Shown here one piece after another: positions 37,222 through 46,290 of a DNA stretch of 64,000 bases. The translations under genes were made by a program, and so were the position numbers. Within the stretch, counting starts at the first letter, position 1. Every line of letters begins with the position of its first letter. Where the stretch lies: assembly GCF_000425185.1 (NCBI RefSeq), contig NZ_AULH01000001.1, positions 248,001-312,000 on the forward strand, given 5' to 3'. Under the pieces are notes generated by a model that made no database searches, had not been told where the DNA came from, and saw only the letters and a program-made list of their open reading frames with translations. Source of the DNA: Pleomorphomonas koreensis DSM 23070. Lineage in GTDB: Bacteria; Pseudomonadota; Alphaproteobacteria; Rhizobiales; Pleomorphomonadaceae.

Positions 37222-38427
37222 ATGATCCCAGACGATACGACGCCGGTGCTGCGCCAGATTTCGGTGCGTGCCGTCATGGACGTGCTCCTCAACGCCGGCG
37301 CCACCTCGCGCGCCGATCTCGCCAAGCTCACGGGCCTGTCCAAGCAGACCATGTCGGAGGTGATCCGCGTTCTGGAGAGCGGCGGCTTCGTGCGTGTCAA
37401 GGGCGTCACCTCCGGCCGGGTCGGCCGGGCGGCGGTGATCTACGAGGTCGATCCGGAGGCCGGCTACGTGGTCGGCGCCGAGCTTGGCGTCACCTCGCTG
37501 CGCGTCTCGCTGGCCAATCTCGTCGGCGGAATCGTTGCCTCGACGGAGGCGCCGGCCGAGGCGCTGTCGGGCACGGCGCTGCTGTCGGCGCTCGGCGGCC
37601 TCAAGGACGGGCTGATCAGCGGCGCCGGCATCGCGCCGGACAAGGTGCGGGTGGCGGCGGTGGCCATGCCCGGCGTCGTCGAGCCCGACAGCGGCCGGCT
37701 GTCGCTGTCGCCCAACCTGCCGGGCCTCGGCGCCGTCGATGTTCGTACGCTGCTGGCGGCTGAACTGGGCTGCACCGTGGTGATCGAGAACGACATCAAC
37801 GCGGCGGTGATCGGCGAATCCTGGAGCGGCTGCGCCGTCGGCGTCGACGAGGTGGCCTTCGTGTCGCTCGGCACCGGCATCGGCCTCGGCGCGCTGGCCG
37901 GCGGCCGGATGATCCGCGGCATGAGCGGCGCCGCCGGCGAGATCGGCTTCCTGCCGATCGGCGAGGATCCGGCCGGTGCCGACAGTCTCGAACGCGGCGC
38001 CCTCGAAAGCGCCATCGGCGGCCGCGGCATCCGCGCCCGCTACCGGGCGCTGGGCGGCGACGCCGGCCTGACGCCGGCCGATATCTTCGCCGCCGCCGCT
38101 GGCGGACGGGACGCCGCCGCCGTTGCCGCCGCCCGCGATACCGCCCGTATTGCCGCGCTGGCCATGGTGGCCGTCCATGCCGTGCTCGAACCCAGGAAGA
38201 TCGTCGTCGGCGGCCTCGTCGGCCGGTTGCCGGGCGTGGTGGAGATGATCCGCGCCGAGCTGTCGGCCGTCAGCCGCCGGCCGATCACTGTCGAGGCGAG
38301 CGCCCTCGGCGTCCGGGCGGCGCTGACCGGCGCCGTCGCCATCGCCCTCAACCAGGCGCACAACCTGCTGTTCAGCCCGGCCGACCTGCCGATGCCGCTC
38401 AGCCTGCCGGCCGCCGCGCGCGGCTAG
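37222..38427 (+). CDS. ROK-family transcriptional regulator (NagC-like)
   Basis: 401 residues. A winged helix (about 8-70, with SRADLAKLTGLSKQTMSEVIRVLESGGFV) precedes a ROK sugar-kinase-like domain with ENDINAAVIGE and LGTGIGLGAL. The ROK zinc motif CGxxGCxE is missing; the corresponding stretch reads GAAGEIGFLP, common in ROK repressors. I chose the ATG at 37222, preceded by AGGGGAG. An in-frame ATG at 37177 is possible. It lies upstream of nagB in the same direction, so control by an amino-sugar phosphate is a fair guess. Confidence 0.85.
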   Translation: MIPDDTTPVLRQISVRAVMDVLLNAGATSRADLAKLTGLSKQTMSEVIRVLESGGFVRVKGVTSGRVGRAAVIYEVDPEAGYVVGAELGVTSLRVSLANLVGGIVASTEAPAEALSGTALLSALGGLKDGLISGAGIAPDKVRVAAVAMPGVVEPDSGRLSLSPNLPGLGAVDVRTLLAAELGCTVVIENDINAAVIGESWSGCAVGVDEVAFVSLGTGIGLGALAGGRMIRGMSGAAGEIGFLPIGEDPAGADSLERGALESAIGGRGIRARYRALGGDAGLTPADIFAAAAGGRDAAAVAAARDTARIAALAMVAVHAVLEPRKIVVGGLVGRLPGVVEMIRAELSAVSRRPITVEASALGVRAALTGAVAIALNQAHNLLFSPADLPMPLSLPAAARG

Positions 38428-38634
38428 CGCACCGGGCCGGGAGGGGCGCCGCGTTTCGGAGAAATCACAGGTATGAACGGAAGGCTGGAGCGACAGCCCG
38501 GATATGTCCGGCTGTTCGCCGCTGCGGTTGCTATCGAAATTTTAAGTTCGGCATCTTGACGAACTAATTATTGATCGCCATCCTGTTACAAAAGAGCCGG
38601 GCCGGTGACGGTCCCCCGTTCGATGGAGTGCAGG

Positions 38635-39363
38635 ATGCGGATCAACCATTTCCCCACCACCGTGGCGGCGGCCCATGCCGTGGCCGACCGGATCGCCGAG
38701 CGGCTGAAGGCCAAGCCGAACCTGGTGCTCGGCCTGGCCACCGGCGTCACCATGGAGCCGGTCTACGAGCGCCTCGTCGCGCGTCACCGGGCGGGCGAGA
38801 TCAGCTTCGCCGGCGCGTCCTCGTTCAATCTCGACGAATATGTCGGCCTGCCGCCGAGCGATCCGCGCTCCTACCGGGCGACCATGGACAGCCAGCTGTT
38901 CGATCTCGTCGACATCGACAAGACCCGCACCTTCGTGCCCGACGGCCTCGCCGCCGACCCGGACGCCTTCGCCCGCCGCTATGAGGCGATGATCCGCGAG
39001 GCCGGCGGCATCGATCTGCAACTGCTCGGCATCGGCCGCAACGGTCACATCGGCTTCAACGAGCCCGGCGCCGATTTCGCCGCCCGCACCCGCGTCGTCG
39101 ACCTCGATGCCTCGACGCTGGAGGCCAACTCGGCCTTCTTCGGCGGCGCGACGCCACCCACCCAGGCGATGACCATGGGCATCGGCACCATCCTCGATTC
39201 GCGGGAGATCATCGTACTGGCCACCGGCGCGGTGAAACGCGATGCCGTGCGCGCCGCACTGACCGGGCCCGTCTCGCCCGACTGCCCGGCCACGGCGCTG
39301 AGGAACCATCCCAACGTCGGCTGGTGGCTCGATGCCGAGAGCGGCGCCGACGTCGCCGCCTGA
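38635..39363 (+). CDS. nagB: Glucosamine-6-phosphate deaminase
   Basis: 242 residues, the shorter form of the family (E. coli 266). Family motifs include GLATGVTMEPVY for phosphate binding, FNLDEYVGL with the catalytic aspartate and LLGIGRNGHIGFNEPG near residue 130 with the ring-opening histidine. It converts glucosamine 6-phosphate to fructose 6-phosphate and ammonia. The ATG at 38635 follows GGAGTG. An AT-rich 200-base leader with TTGACG at 38556-38561 separates it from the ROK gene. No nagA is nearby, so the substrate may be glucosamine itself. A strong terminator follows. Confidence 0.93.
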   Translation: MRINHFPTTVAAAHAVADRIAERLKAKPNLVLGLATGVTMEPVYERLVARHRAGEISFAGASSFNLDEYVGLPPSDPRSYRATMDSQLFDLVDIDKTRTFVPDGLAADPDAFARRYEAMIREAGGIDLQLLGIGRNGHIGFNEPGADFAARTRVVDLDASTLEANSAFFGGATPPTQAMTMGIGTILDSREIIVLATGAVKRDAVRAALTGPVSPDCPATALRNHPNVGWWLDAESGADVAA

Positions 39364-39385
39364 GCGGACCGAAAGAAGAAGGAAG

Positions 39386-39415
39386 ACGGCGGCGTCATCG
39401 ACGCCGCCGTTTTTG
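39386..39415 (+). terminator. Intrinsic terminator after nagB
   Basis: ACGGCGGCGT (39386-39395) pairs with its exact inverse at 39401-39410 around a 5-base loop and is followed by five T residues. It also separates nagB from the convergent sensor kinase gene. Confidence 0.88.
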
Positions 39416-39424
39416 ATTTGGCGC

Positions 39425-40870
39425 TCAGGCCGCCATGGCCTGCCGGTCGGGGATCTCGACGACGAAGGTGGCGCCGGGGCCGGACTCGGGGCAGCTGATG
39501 GTGCCGCCGTGCGCCTTGACCAGTTCGGAGACGATGGCGAGGCCGAGGCCGGTGCCGCCGGTCCTCACCGAGCCGGAGAACGGCTTGAACAGCGATTCGC
39601 GCGCCTTCTCCGACAGGCCGGGGCCGGTGTCGGAAACGCGGATGATCACCACGGTGCCGTTGCGCTCGGCGGCGACGGTGAGCCGACGCACCAGCGGCTC
39701 GTCCTTGCACTGTTCCAGCGCCTGCGCGGCGTTGCGGACGAGGTTGAGCAACACGCGGAACAGCTGTTCGGAATCGGCGTCGACCTCCAGGTCGTCGGGC
39801 ACGGCGTTCACCCACTCGATGCTGGCGTGCTGGGTGAGGCCGGTCATCTCGGCGACGTCGGTGCAGAGCCGCGACAGCGACAGCAGGCGTCGGGCCGGCG
39901 GCGCTTCCTGCGCCTTGCCGTAGGCCAGCACCGACTGGCAGTAGTTGATCGCCCGGTCGATGGCGGCGACCAGCTTGGGCGCGAAGCGCTGCACCGCCGG
40001 GTCGGGAATGGCGGTCAGGCGGTCGGAGATCAGTTGCGCCGAGGCCAGGAGGTTCCTGAGGTCGTGGTTGATCTTGGAGACGGCGAGACCCAGCTCGACC
40101 AGCCGCTTCTGCTGCTTGAACAGCTCCTGGATGCGCTGCTGCATCGCGGCGACGGCGAACTCGGCGCGGCCGATCTCGTCGGTGCGGCCGCGGTAGCGCA
40201 CGAGATGCTCGTCGCTCTCGGGCGCCTGCGACCACTGATAGATCGCCCGGCCAAGCCGCCGCATCGGGATCACCATCAGATACTGGATGGAGAAGAACAC
40301 CAGCACGCCGACGAAGGCGGAGATCAGGAAGGAGACGATCAGCAGCCGGGCGGCGAAATGCAGAAGCTCGTCCCGCAGCGCCGTCTCGGCGAACACCACC
40401 TCGATCTCGCCGCCGCCGTCGTAGGTGCCGGTGACGCGGATGGTGCGGTCGCCGCCGAACAGCATGGTGTCGATGGCCTCGGTCACCATGCCGTGCGCCT
40501 CGAGTCTGTCGAAGTCGATGCTGCGCGTCACCGTCGGCGGCGTGTCGGCCATGGCGACGAGCTGCTTCATGCCGCTGAGGCGCACGGCGACGGCATAGGC
40601 GTCGAGCCGGTTGAGCAGGTCGGCCTGGATGATGCGCGGCAGCGCCGTTTCCGGATAGGTGGTCAGCGTGTGCGCCACGATGCCGGCGACGCTGAGCTTG
40701 GTTTCGATATAGTTGCGCTGGAAATTGGCGATGGCCGGCACGAACAGCAGCACCTCGGCGAACATCACGAACAGGACCGTGAACACCAGGAGCTTGAACG
40801 ACAGGTTGAAGGTGTGCTTGGCGGCGAAGGGGGACGCAACGGAGGCGCCGGAGGTGTCGGCCTGGACCAT
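39425..40870 (-). CDS. Sensor histidine kinase
   Basis: 481 residues. A membrane segment at about 22-45 is followed by a periplasmic stretch of roughly 125 residues, a second membrane segment near 165-190 and a HAMP-like region with YRGRTDEIGRAE. The phospho-acceptor box KINHDLRNLLASAQL follows, then an HATPase with NLVRNAAQAL, DTGPGLS, LFKPFSGS and GGTGLGLAI. I chose the ATG at 40870; a longer open frame upstream has no membrane or family features. The ribosome site is weak. No response regulator gene adjoins it, so its partner and signal are unknown. Confidence 0.85.
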   Translation of the reverse strand: MVQADTSGASVASPFAAKHTFNLSFKLLVFTVLFVMFAEVLLFVPAIANFQRNYIETKLSVAGIVAHTLTTYPETALPRIIQADLLNRLDAYAVAVRLSGMKQLVAMADTPPTVTRSIDFDRLEAHGMVTEAIDTMLFGGDRTIRVTGTYDGGGEIEVVFAETALRDELLHFAARLLIVSFLISAFVGVLVFFSIQYLMVIPMRRLGRAIYQWSQAPESDEHLVRYRGRTDEIGRAEFAVAAMQQRIQELFKQQKRLVELGLAVSKINHDLRNLLASAQLISDRLTAIPDPAVQRFAPKLVAAIDRAINYCQSVLAYGKAQEAPPARRLLSLSRLCTDVAEMTGLTQHASIEWVNAVPDDLEVDADSEQLFRVLLNLVRNAAQALEQCKDEPLVRRLTVAAERNGTVVIIRVSDTGPGLSEKARESLFKPFSGSVRTGGTGLGLAIVSELVKAHGGTISCPESGPGATFVVEIPDRQAMAA

Positions 40871-41370
40871 CTTGACGATTCCGAAAAAAGATTGCTCTCT
40901 ATCTGTCGCTTCGCCGGGAAATTGGAAGAGGCGCGCGACCGAAATAAGGTAGAAATCTGTCGCGCTGCCATATTTGCCGCGAATATGGTTTACCAGTTTT
41001 CCGGTATATAACAGAGTCTTGCAATCTGAAATATGTATCGAGGTTGCGAAGCGGGCTTTGCCGTGCCCGTTCGATGCCGCGGTCGACGCGAAAGCCGGGG
41101 TGTCGGATGTCGCCGTCGGCGGCCGGAGCGGGAAAAGCCGCCCGCCGGCAATTGAGCCCCCCGAAAAACCCCCCGCCTCGTTGACGAGCCATCGTCCGTC
41201 CCGTATAAGCCGCAGCGATCGGAAGGGCGCCACCGGTCTTTCGGCCGGCATGGCCGGATATGCCGTGGCCGATTTCCCAGTTGAGACACCAGAGCTGTCC
41301 GGACGGGCGTCAAGCGACCCGGCGCCGGAGAGCCGCCAGAACGAGGGGCCCGCGCGGCGGGCAGACGACC
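40871..41370. promoter_or_regulatory. Divergent region between sensor kinase and rpmH
   Basis: No gene is supported in these 500 bases. The part at 40880-41030 is AT-rich and probably holds the kinase promoter; the rpmH promoter at 41181-41209 is listed separately. I looked for DnaA boxes, since rpmH often lies near an origin in other bacteria, and did not see a convincing cluster. Confidence 0.45.
41181..41209 (+). promoter_or_regulatory. rpmH promoter TTGACG-17-TATAAG
   Basis: TTGACG (41181-41186) and TATAAG (41204-41209) match the sigma-70 boxes at five of six positions each with ideal 17-base spacing. This is the strongest promoter match in the window, as expected for a ribosomal protein operon. 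Confidence 0.75.
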
Positions 41371-41505
41371 ATGAAGCGGACTTATCAGCCGTCCAAGCTC
41401 ATTCGCAAGCGCCGCCACGGCTTCCGGGCGCGCATGGCCACCGCCGGCGGCCGCAAGGTGATCGCCCGTCGCCGGGCCCAGGGGCGCAAGCGTCTGTCGG
41501 CGTGA
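41371..41505 (+). CDS. rpmH: 50S ribosomal protein L34
   Basis: 44 residues, highly basic, beginning [20 protein letters not shown] and ending [12 protein letters not shown]; this is the full and typical L34. It starts at an ATG 162 bases after a strong promoter and heads the conserved rpmH-rnpA-yidC-yihA-argB block. A longer in-frame extension upstream is not needed. It is small enough to be missed by length filters. Confidence 0.98.
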   Translation: MKRTYQPSKLIRKRRHGFRARMATAGGRKVIARRRAQGRKRLSA

Positions 41506-41556
41506 TCGGCCCTGTGCACGGCGGACGCCGGCCACCCGGCTCGCGAGGCGCCAGAC

Positions 41557-41967
41557 ATGCAGCGGCTGAAAAAGCGAAATGACTACGTGAAAGTCGCCCG
41601 GGGCGCCCGAACGCCCCGGCGCGGCTTTTTGCTGCAATCGATCCGCCGCCCCGACGCGGCGGACAACGGAGCCGAGGCGGAAGCCCGCTTCGGCTTCACG
41701 GTGACCAAGAAGATGGGCAACGCCGTGGTGCGCAACCGCATCCGGCGCCGTCTCAAGGAAGCGGTCCGGCTGGCCGGTGCCGCGGCCGCCGATCCGGAGC
41801 GCGATTTCGTGCTGGTCGGCCGCCGCCCGGCGCTCGACATGCCGTTTTCCGATCTGGTCTCCGACGTGGTCGGCGCCGTCCGCGCCGCGGCTTCCGTCAA
41901 GACGGGGCCGCGCGGCGGCAAGGGGGCGCCAAAGCCGGCGCCGAGCGAGGAAGAAACGGGTCCATGA
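41557..41967 (+). CDS. rnpA: Ribonuclease P protein component
   Basis: 136 residues. The RNR motif that binds RNase P RNA is seen as KKMGNAVVRNRIRRRLKEAVR near residues 51-71, after the aromatic N-terminal cleft (RLKKRNDYVKV). A basic, proline-rich tail of about 20 residues is typical of alphaproteobacteria. It assists 5' processing of tRNA precursors. It follows rpmH by 51 bases, and its stop overlaps the yidC start by four bases, so the genes are translationally coupled. The RNase P RNA gene itself is not in the window. Confidence 0.96.
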   Translation: MQRLKKRNDYVKVARGARTPRRGFLLQSIRRPDAADNGAEAEARFGFTVTKKMGNAVVRNRIRRRLKEAVRLAGAAAADPERDFVLVGRRPALDMPFSDLVSDVVGAVRAAASVKTGPRGGKGAPKPAPSEEETGP

Positions 41968-43778
41968 CCGAAAACCGCAACATGATTCTGGCCATCGCCC
42001 TGTCGCTGGCCGTGCTGCTCGGCTGGCAGTATTTCGTCGCCGGCCCGCAGCTTGAGAAGACGCGCATCGCTCAGGAAGCGTCCCAGCAGCAGGCGGCGCC
42101 CAAGCCCGGCGAAGCCGCTCCGGCCGCCGGCAACAATGCCGCTGGCGGCACCGCCACCGGCGAGGCGCCGACGGTGGGGGTCAACGCCACCTCCGCCTTC
42201 GTCTCCCGCGACGAGGCGCTCGCCAAGAGCCCGCGCGTGCCGATCGACACGCCGGAGCTGACCGGCTCGATCAGCCTCGCCGGCGCCCGCATCGACGACC
42301 TGTCGCTGAAGCTCTATCGCGAAACCATCGCTCCGAATTCGCCGCTGGTCACCCTTCTCAATCCCTTCGGCACCGACCACGCCTACTATGCCGAGTTCGG
42401 CTTCATGGCTCCGGCCGGCGCCGGCCTGGCGCTGCCGGGCGCCGACACCGTCTGGACCGCGCCGGAAGGCGCCAGGCTGACGCCGTCGACGCCGGTGACG
42501 CTCACCTGGGACAACGGCGCCGGGCTCACCTTCACCCGCGAGATCTCGGTCGACGACCACGTCATGTTCACGGTGAAGGATGGTATCGCCAACGCCGCCG
42601 GTACCGCCGCCACCGTCTATCCCTACGGCCTCGTCACCCGCTACGGCACGCCGCAGGTGCCGGGCACCTGGGTGCTGCACGAGGGCCTGCTCGGCGTGTT
42701 CGGCGACGAGGGCCTCACCGAAACCACCTACAAGAACCTGAAGGACAGCGAGGGCGTCAAGTCCGCTCCCGTCACCTCCGGCTGGCTCGGCATCACCGAC
42801 AAGTACTGGGCGACGGCGCTGATCCCCGAGGGCGGCACCGCCTTCACGCCGCGCTTCTCCTGGGCGCCGGCCGGCGACATCGACACCTATCAGGCCAACT
42901 ACCTGCGCGATCCGCTGGAGATCGCCCCCGGCGCCACCGTCGCCACCGAGACGCGCCTGTTCGCCGGCGCCAAGACGGTGGCCCGCGTCGACGCCTACGA
43001 GCGGCAGCTCGGCATCGTCAAGTTCGACCGGCTGATCGACTGGGGCTGGTTCTACTGGATCACCAAGCCGATGTTCCTGCTGATCGACTGGCTCTACAAC
43101 CTGGTCGGCAACTTCGGCATCGCCATCCTTCTGGTCACCCTGATCGTCAAGGCCGTCTTCTTCCCGCTCGCCAACAAGTCCTACGCGTCGATGAGCAAGA
43201 TGAAGCTGCTGCAGCCGGCGATGGCCGACATCAAGGCCAAATACCCGGACGACAAGGTCAAGCAGCAGCAGGAGACGATGGAGCTGTATAAGCGGGAGAA
43301 GATCAACCCGCTGGCCGGCTGCCTGCCGATCGTCGTGCAGATCCCGGTGTTCTTCTCGCTCTACAAGGTGCTCTACGTGACCATCGAGATGCGTCACGCG
43401 CCCTTCTTCGGCTGGATTCACGACCTGTCGGCCGCCGATCCCACCACCATCTTCAACCTGTTCGGGCTGATTCCCTGGATGCCGCCGCACTTCCTGATGC
43501 TCGGCATTTGGCCGATCATCATGGGCGTGACCATGTTCGTGCAGATGAAGCTGAACCCGACGCCGCCCGATCCGACGCAGGCGATGCTGTTCACCTGGAT
43601 GCCGGTCATCTTCACCTTCATGATGGCCGCCTTCCCGGCCGGCCTCGTCATCTACTGGTCGTGGAACAACACCCTGTCGATCCTGCAACAGTCGCTGATC
43701 ATGAAGAAGAACGGCGTCAAGATCGAACTGTTCGAAAATCTGAAGGGTACCTTCGCCCGAAAGCCGAAGGCCGGCTGA
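41964..43778 (+). CDS. yidC: Membrane protein insertase YidC
   Basis: 604 residues, the long Gram-negative form. An N-terminal membrane anchor (ILAIALSLAVLLGWQYF, about 7-24) leads into a large periplasmic beta domain up to about residue 355. The five-helix insertase core follows, with the conserved WGWFYWITKPMF entry, the coiled region KLLQPAMADIKAKYPDDK and IFTFMMAAFPAGLVIYWSWNN near the end. It inserts proteins into the inner membrane with or without SecYEG. Position behind rnpA is the standard order. Confidence 0.97.
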   Translation: MTENRNMILAIALSLAVLLGWQYFVAGPQLEKTRIAQEASQQQAAPKPGEAAPAAGNNAAGGTATGEAPTVGVNATSAFVSRDEALAKSPRVPIDTPELTGSISLAGARIDDLSLKLYRETIAPNSPLVTLLNPFGTDHAYYAEFGFMAPAGAGLALPGADTVWTAPEGARLTPSTPVTLTWDNGAGLTFTREISVDDHVMFTVKDGIANAAGTAATVYPYGLVTRYGTPQVPGTWVLHEGLLGVFGDEGLTETTYKNLKDSEGVKSAPVTSGWLGITDKYWATALIPEGGTAFTPRFSWAPAGDIDTYQANYLRDPLEIAPGATVATETRLFAGAKTVARVDAYERQLGIVKFDRLIDWGWFYWITKPMFLLIDWLYNLVGNFGIAILLVTLIVKAVFFPLANKSYASMSKMKLLQPAMADIKAKYPDDKVKQQQETMELYKREKINPLAGCLPIVVQIPVFFSLYKVLYVTIEMRHAPFFGWIHDLSAADPTTIFNLFGLIPWMPPHFLMLGIWPIIMGVTMFVQMKLNPTPPDPTQAMLFTWMPVIFTFMMAAFPAGLVIYWSWNNTLSILQQSLIMKKNGVKIELFENLKGTFARKPKAG

Positions 43779-43806
43779 CGCCGCCTTCCGGCTTCGAGAC
43801 ACCCGC

Positions 43807-43827
43807 GGACCGGCCCCCAGCCGGTCC
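43807..43827 (+). terminator. Hairpin after yidC
   Basis: GGACCGGC (43807-43814) pairs with GCCGGTCC (43820-43827) around five bases, 29 bases after the yidC stop. A T-run is lacking, so read-through into yihA is likely. Confidence 0.45.
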
Positions 43828-43874
43828 GCTTCCGTTATGAGGGCGGTGCGCCGCCACCCCGAGGAATTGCCGCC

Positions 43875-44519
43875 ATGGCCGAAACCGCGATCGATCCCGA
43901 GGCGACGCGCCTCCTGTTCGCCCGTCCCTGGAGCTTCGTGCGCGGCATGACCGGGGTGGACGACCTGCCGCCGGTGGCCGGCACCATCGAGATCGCCTTC
44001 GCCGGCCGCTCCAACGTCGGCAAGTCCAGCCTGATCAACGCGTTGACCGGCCAGCAGGGCCTCGCCCGCACCTCCAACACGCCCGGCCGCACCCAGGAGC
44101 TGAACCTGTTCAAGCCCGAGGTCGACGCGGGCCTGATGCTGGTCGACATGCCCGGCTATGGCTATGCCGAGGCGCCCAAGGACAAGGTCGACATCTGGAA
44201 CGCGCTGATCCGCGACTACCTGCGCGGCCGGCCCAACCTCCGCCGCGTCTACGTGCTGATCGACGCCCGCCACGGCCTCAAGAAGAACGACGAGGAGGTG
44301 CTGACCCTGCTCGACAAGGCGGCCGTCTCCTACCAGGTGGTGCTGACCAAGGCCGACAAGCTGAAGCCGGGCGGCATCGACAAGGTACTGGCCGACACCG
44401 CCGAGCGCATCCGCAAGCGTCCCGCCGCCTTCCCCGAGGTGCTGGCCACCTCCAGCGACAAGGGCGACGGCATCGACGACCTCAAGTTGGCGATCGCCCG
44501 GCTGCTCGCGGGCGCTTGA
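43875..44519 (+). CDS. yihA: Ribosome-biogenesis GTPase YihA/EngB
   Basis: 214 residues. The G motifs are complete: [12 protein letters not shown] (G1) near residue 42, the TPGRTQ region (G2), DMPGYGYA (G3) near 92 and TKADK (G4) near 158. EngB proteins help mature the large ribosomal subunit. The gene sits between yidC and argB as in many Hyphomicrobiales. The start is an ATG behind GAGGAA. Confidence 0.95.
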   Translation: MAETAIDPEATRLLFARPWSFVRGMTGVDDLPPVAGTIEIAFAGRSNVGKSSLINALTGQQGLARTSNTPGRTQELNLFKPEVDAGLMLVDMPGYGYAEAPKDKVDIWNALIRDYLRGRPNLRRVYVLIDARHGLKKNDEEVLTLLDKAAVSYQVVLTKADKLKPGGIDKVLADTAERIRKRPAAFPEVLATSSDKGDGIDDLKLAIARLLAGA

Positions 44520-44532
44520 CAGGCCGAGGCCG

Positions 44533-44561
44533 TTGAGCCTCGCCCGCCGATCGGCTATAGG
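44533..44561 (+). promoter_or_regulatory. argB promoter candidate TTGAGC-17-TATAGG
   Basis: TTGAGC (44533-44538) and TATAGG (44556-44561) lie 17 bases apart and 30 bases before the argB start. Four of six positions match in each box. It would allow argB expression apart from the upstream operon. Confidence 0.5.
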
Positions 44562-44591
44562 CCTTTCGATCCAACCGACGCCGAGGCCGCC

Positions 44592-45497
44592 ATGATCACC
44601 ACCACGCCCGAATCCGCCGAAGCGATGCTGTCGCGCGCCCGCATCATTTCCGAGGCGCTGCCCTACATGCAGCGCTACGACGACAAGACCATCGTGGTGA
44701 AATACGGCGGCCACGCCATGGGCGACCCCGACCTCGCCCGCGCCTTCGCCCGCGACATCGTGCTCCTGAAGCAGTCGGGCATGAAGCCGATCGTCGTGCA
44801 CGGCGGCGGCCCGCAGATCGGCGCGATGCTCGACAAGCTCGGCATCAAGAGCGAGTTCAAGAACGGCCTGCGCGTCACCGACCGGCCGACCATGGAAATC
44901 GTCGAGATGGTGCTGGCCGGCTCGATCAACAAGCAGATCGTCTCGGCGCTCAACGCCGAGGGCGGCCGCGCCATCGGCCTCTGCGGCAAGGACGGCAATC
45001 TCGTCACCGTCGAGAAGGCGACGCGTACCATGCGCGACCCTGACAGCGAGATGGAGAAGGTGATCGACCTCGGCTTCGTCGGCGAGCCCAAGGTGGTCAA
45101 TCCGGCCGTGCTCGACATGGTGGCGAAGGAAGACCTGATCCCGGTGGTGGCGCCCGTCGCCCCCGGCGTCGACGGCGAGACCTACAACGTCAACGCCGAC
45201 ACCTTCGCCGGCGCCATCGCCGGTGCCCTGCACGCCGCCCGCCTGTTGTTCCTGACCGACGTGCCGGGCGTGCTCGACCGCGAGGGGCAGCTCCTGAAGC
45301 AGCTCACCCGCGCCGAGGCGCAGTCGCTGATCGCCGACGGCACCATTTCCGGCGGCATGATCCCCAAGGTCGAGACCTGCTTCGACGCGCTGAAGCGCGG
45401 CGTCGACGCGGCGGTGATCGTCAACGGCAAGACGGCGCACGCCGTGCTCCTGGAGATCTTCACCGAGACCGGCGCCGGCACGCTGATCCGCCGCTGA
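44592..45497 (+). CDS. argB: Acetylglutamate kinase
   Basis: 301 residues. Amino-acid-kinase motifs are [15 protein letters not shown] near residue 36 and [12 protein letters not shown] near 73, with [29 protein letters not shown] near 197-225. It phosphorylates N-acetylglutamate in arginine synthesis. The length and an extended N-terminal helix (residues 1-28) fit the hexameric, arginine-inhibited form common in alphaproteobacteria. The HAD gene starts two bases after its stop. Confidence 0.96.
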   Translation: MITTTPESAEAMLSRARIISEALPYMQRYDDKTIVVKYGGHAMGDPDLARAFARDIVLLKQSGMKPIVVHGGGPQIGAMLDKLGIKSEFKNGLRVTDRPTMEIVEMVLAGSINKQIVSALNAEGGRAIGLCGKDGNLVTVEKATRTMRDPDSEMEKVIDLGFVGEPKVVNPAVLDMVAKEDLIPVVAPVAPGVDGETYNVNADTFAGAIAGALHAARLLFLTDVPGVLDREGQLLKQLTRAEAQSLIADGTISGGMIPKVETCFDALKRGVDAAVIVNGKTAHAVLLEIFTETGAGTLIRR

Positions 45498-45498
45498 C

Positions 45499-46173
45499 AT
45501 GGCCGCAGACCTCGTCGTCTTCGCCGGCGTCCGCGACTGGGTGTTCGACCTCGACGACACGCTCTATCCGCCGGAGAGCGGCCTGTTCGACGCCGTGGCC
45601 GCCCGCATCCGCGCCTATGCGGCGCGGGTGACCGGCGTCAGCGCCGAGGCGGCCGTCGCCCTGCAGCGCGACTACGCCGCCCGCTACGGCACGACGCTGC
45701 GCGGCCTGATGGAGGAGCACGGCGTCGACCCCGAGGACTTCCTCGCCGACGTCCACGCCGTCGATCGCTCGGCGCTGACACCGCTGCCGGCGCTGGCCGA
45801 GGCGCTGGTCCGCCTGCCGGGCCGCAAGTTCATCCTCACCTCCGGCACCCACGCCCATGTCGGCGAGACGCTGTCCCGCCTCGGCATCGCCGACCGCTTC
45901 GACGGCGTATTCGATATCGTCGATGCCGGTTACCTGCCGAAGCCGGCCGAGGCGACCTATGCCGCCTTCCTCGCCCGCTTCGCCATCGCGCCGACAGCCG
46001 CCGCCATGTTCGAGGACGCGCCGCGCAACCTCGCGGTGCCGCGCGCCCTCGGCATGCGCACCGTGCTGGTGACCGGACGGGACGCGCCGCCGCCGGACGC
46101 GGCGGCCGCCGATTTCGTCACCGCCGACCTTCCCGCCTTCCTGGCAGATATCGCCGACGCGCTGCTCCGCTGA
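45499..46173 (+). CDS. HAD-superfamily hydrolase, pyrimidine 5'-nucleotidase type
   Basis: 224 residues. Motif I is DLDDTLYPP (nucleophile and acid aspartates) near residue 16, motif II is LTSGT near 115, and the lysine and acidic motifs are KPAEATY and MFEDAPRNL near 150-175. The DDTLYP form is typical of the pyrimidine nucleotidase/SDT1-like group that removes phosphate from UMP or CMP. The start overlaps the argB operon (ATG one base after its stop), which suggests cotranscription. The exact substrate is unknown. Confidence 0.9.
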   Translation: MAADLVVFAGVRDWVFDLDDTLYPPESGLFDAVAARIRAYAARVTGVSAEAAVALQRDYAARYGTTLRGLMEEHGVDPEDFLADVHAVDRSALTPLPALAEALVRLPGRKFILTSGTHAHVGETLSRLGIADRFDGVFDIVDAGYLPKPAEATYAAFLARFAIAPTAAAMFEDAPRNLAVPRALGMRTVLVTGRDAPPPDAAAADFVTADLPAFLADIADALLR

Positions 46174-46290
46174 CGAGCCATGCGCCGCCGGGGCTGGCGG
46201 CGGGCGACGATCGCCTGTATGAGAAGGCTTCGCCTTGTCGCGCCGCGCCGGCCCTCCGCCGCCGCCCGCGCGCTCCCTCCCAGGAAACAG

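Noticed and set aside
40871-41370. Replication origin next to rpmH
   Set aside because: No cluster of DnaA boxes and no dnaA gene is visible; in alphaproteobacteria the rpmH block is often away from the origin.
41583-45560. Minus-strand open frame of over 1300 codons
   Set aside because: It lies opposite rnpA, yidC, yihA and argB, which are certain, and has no recognisable domain.
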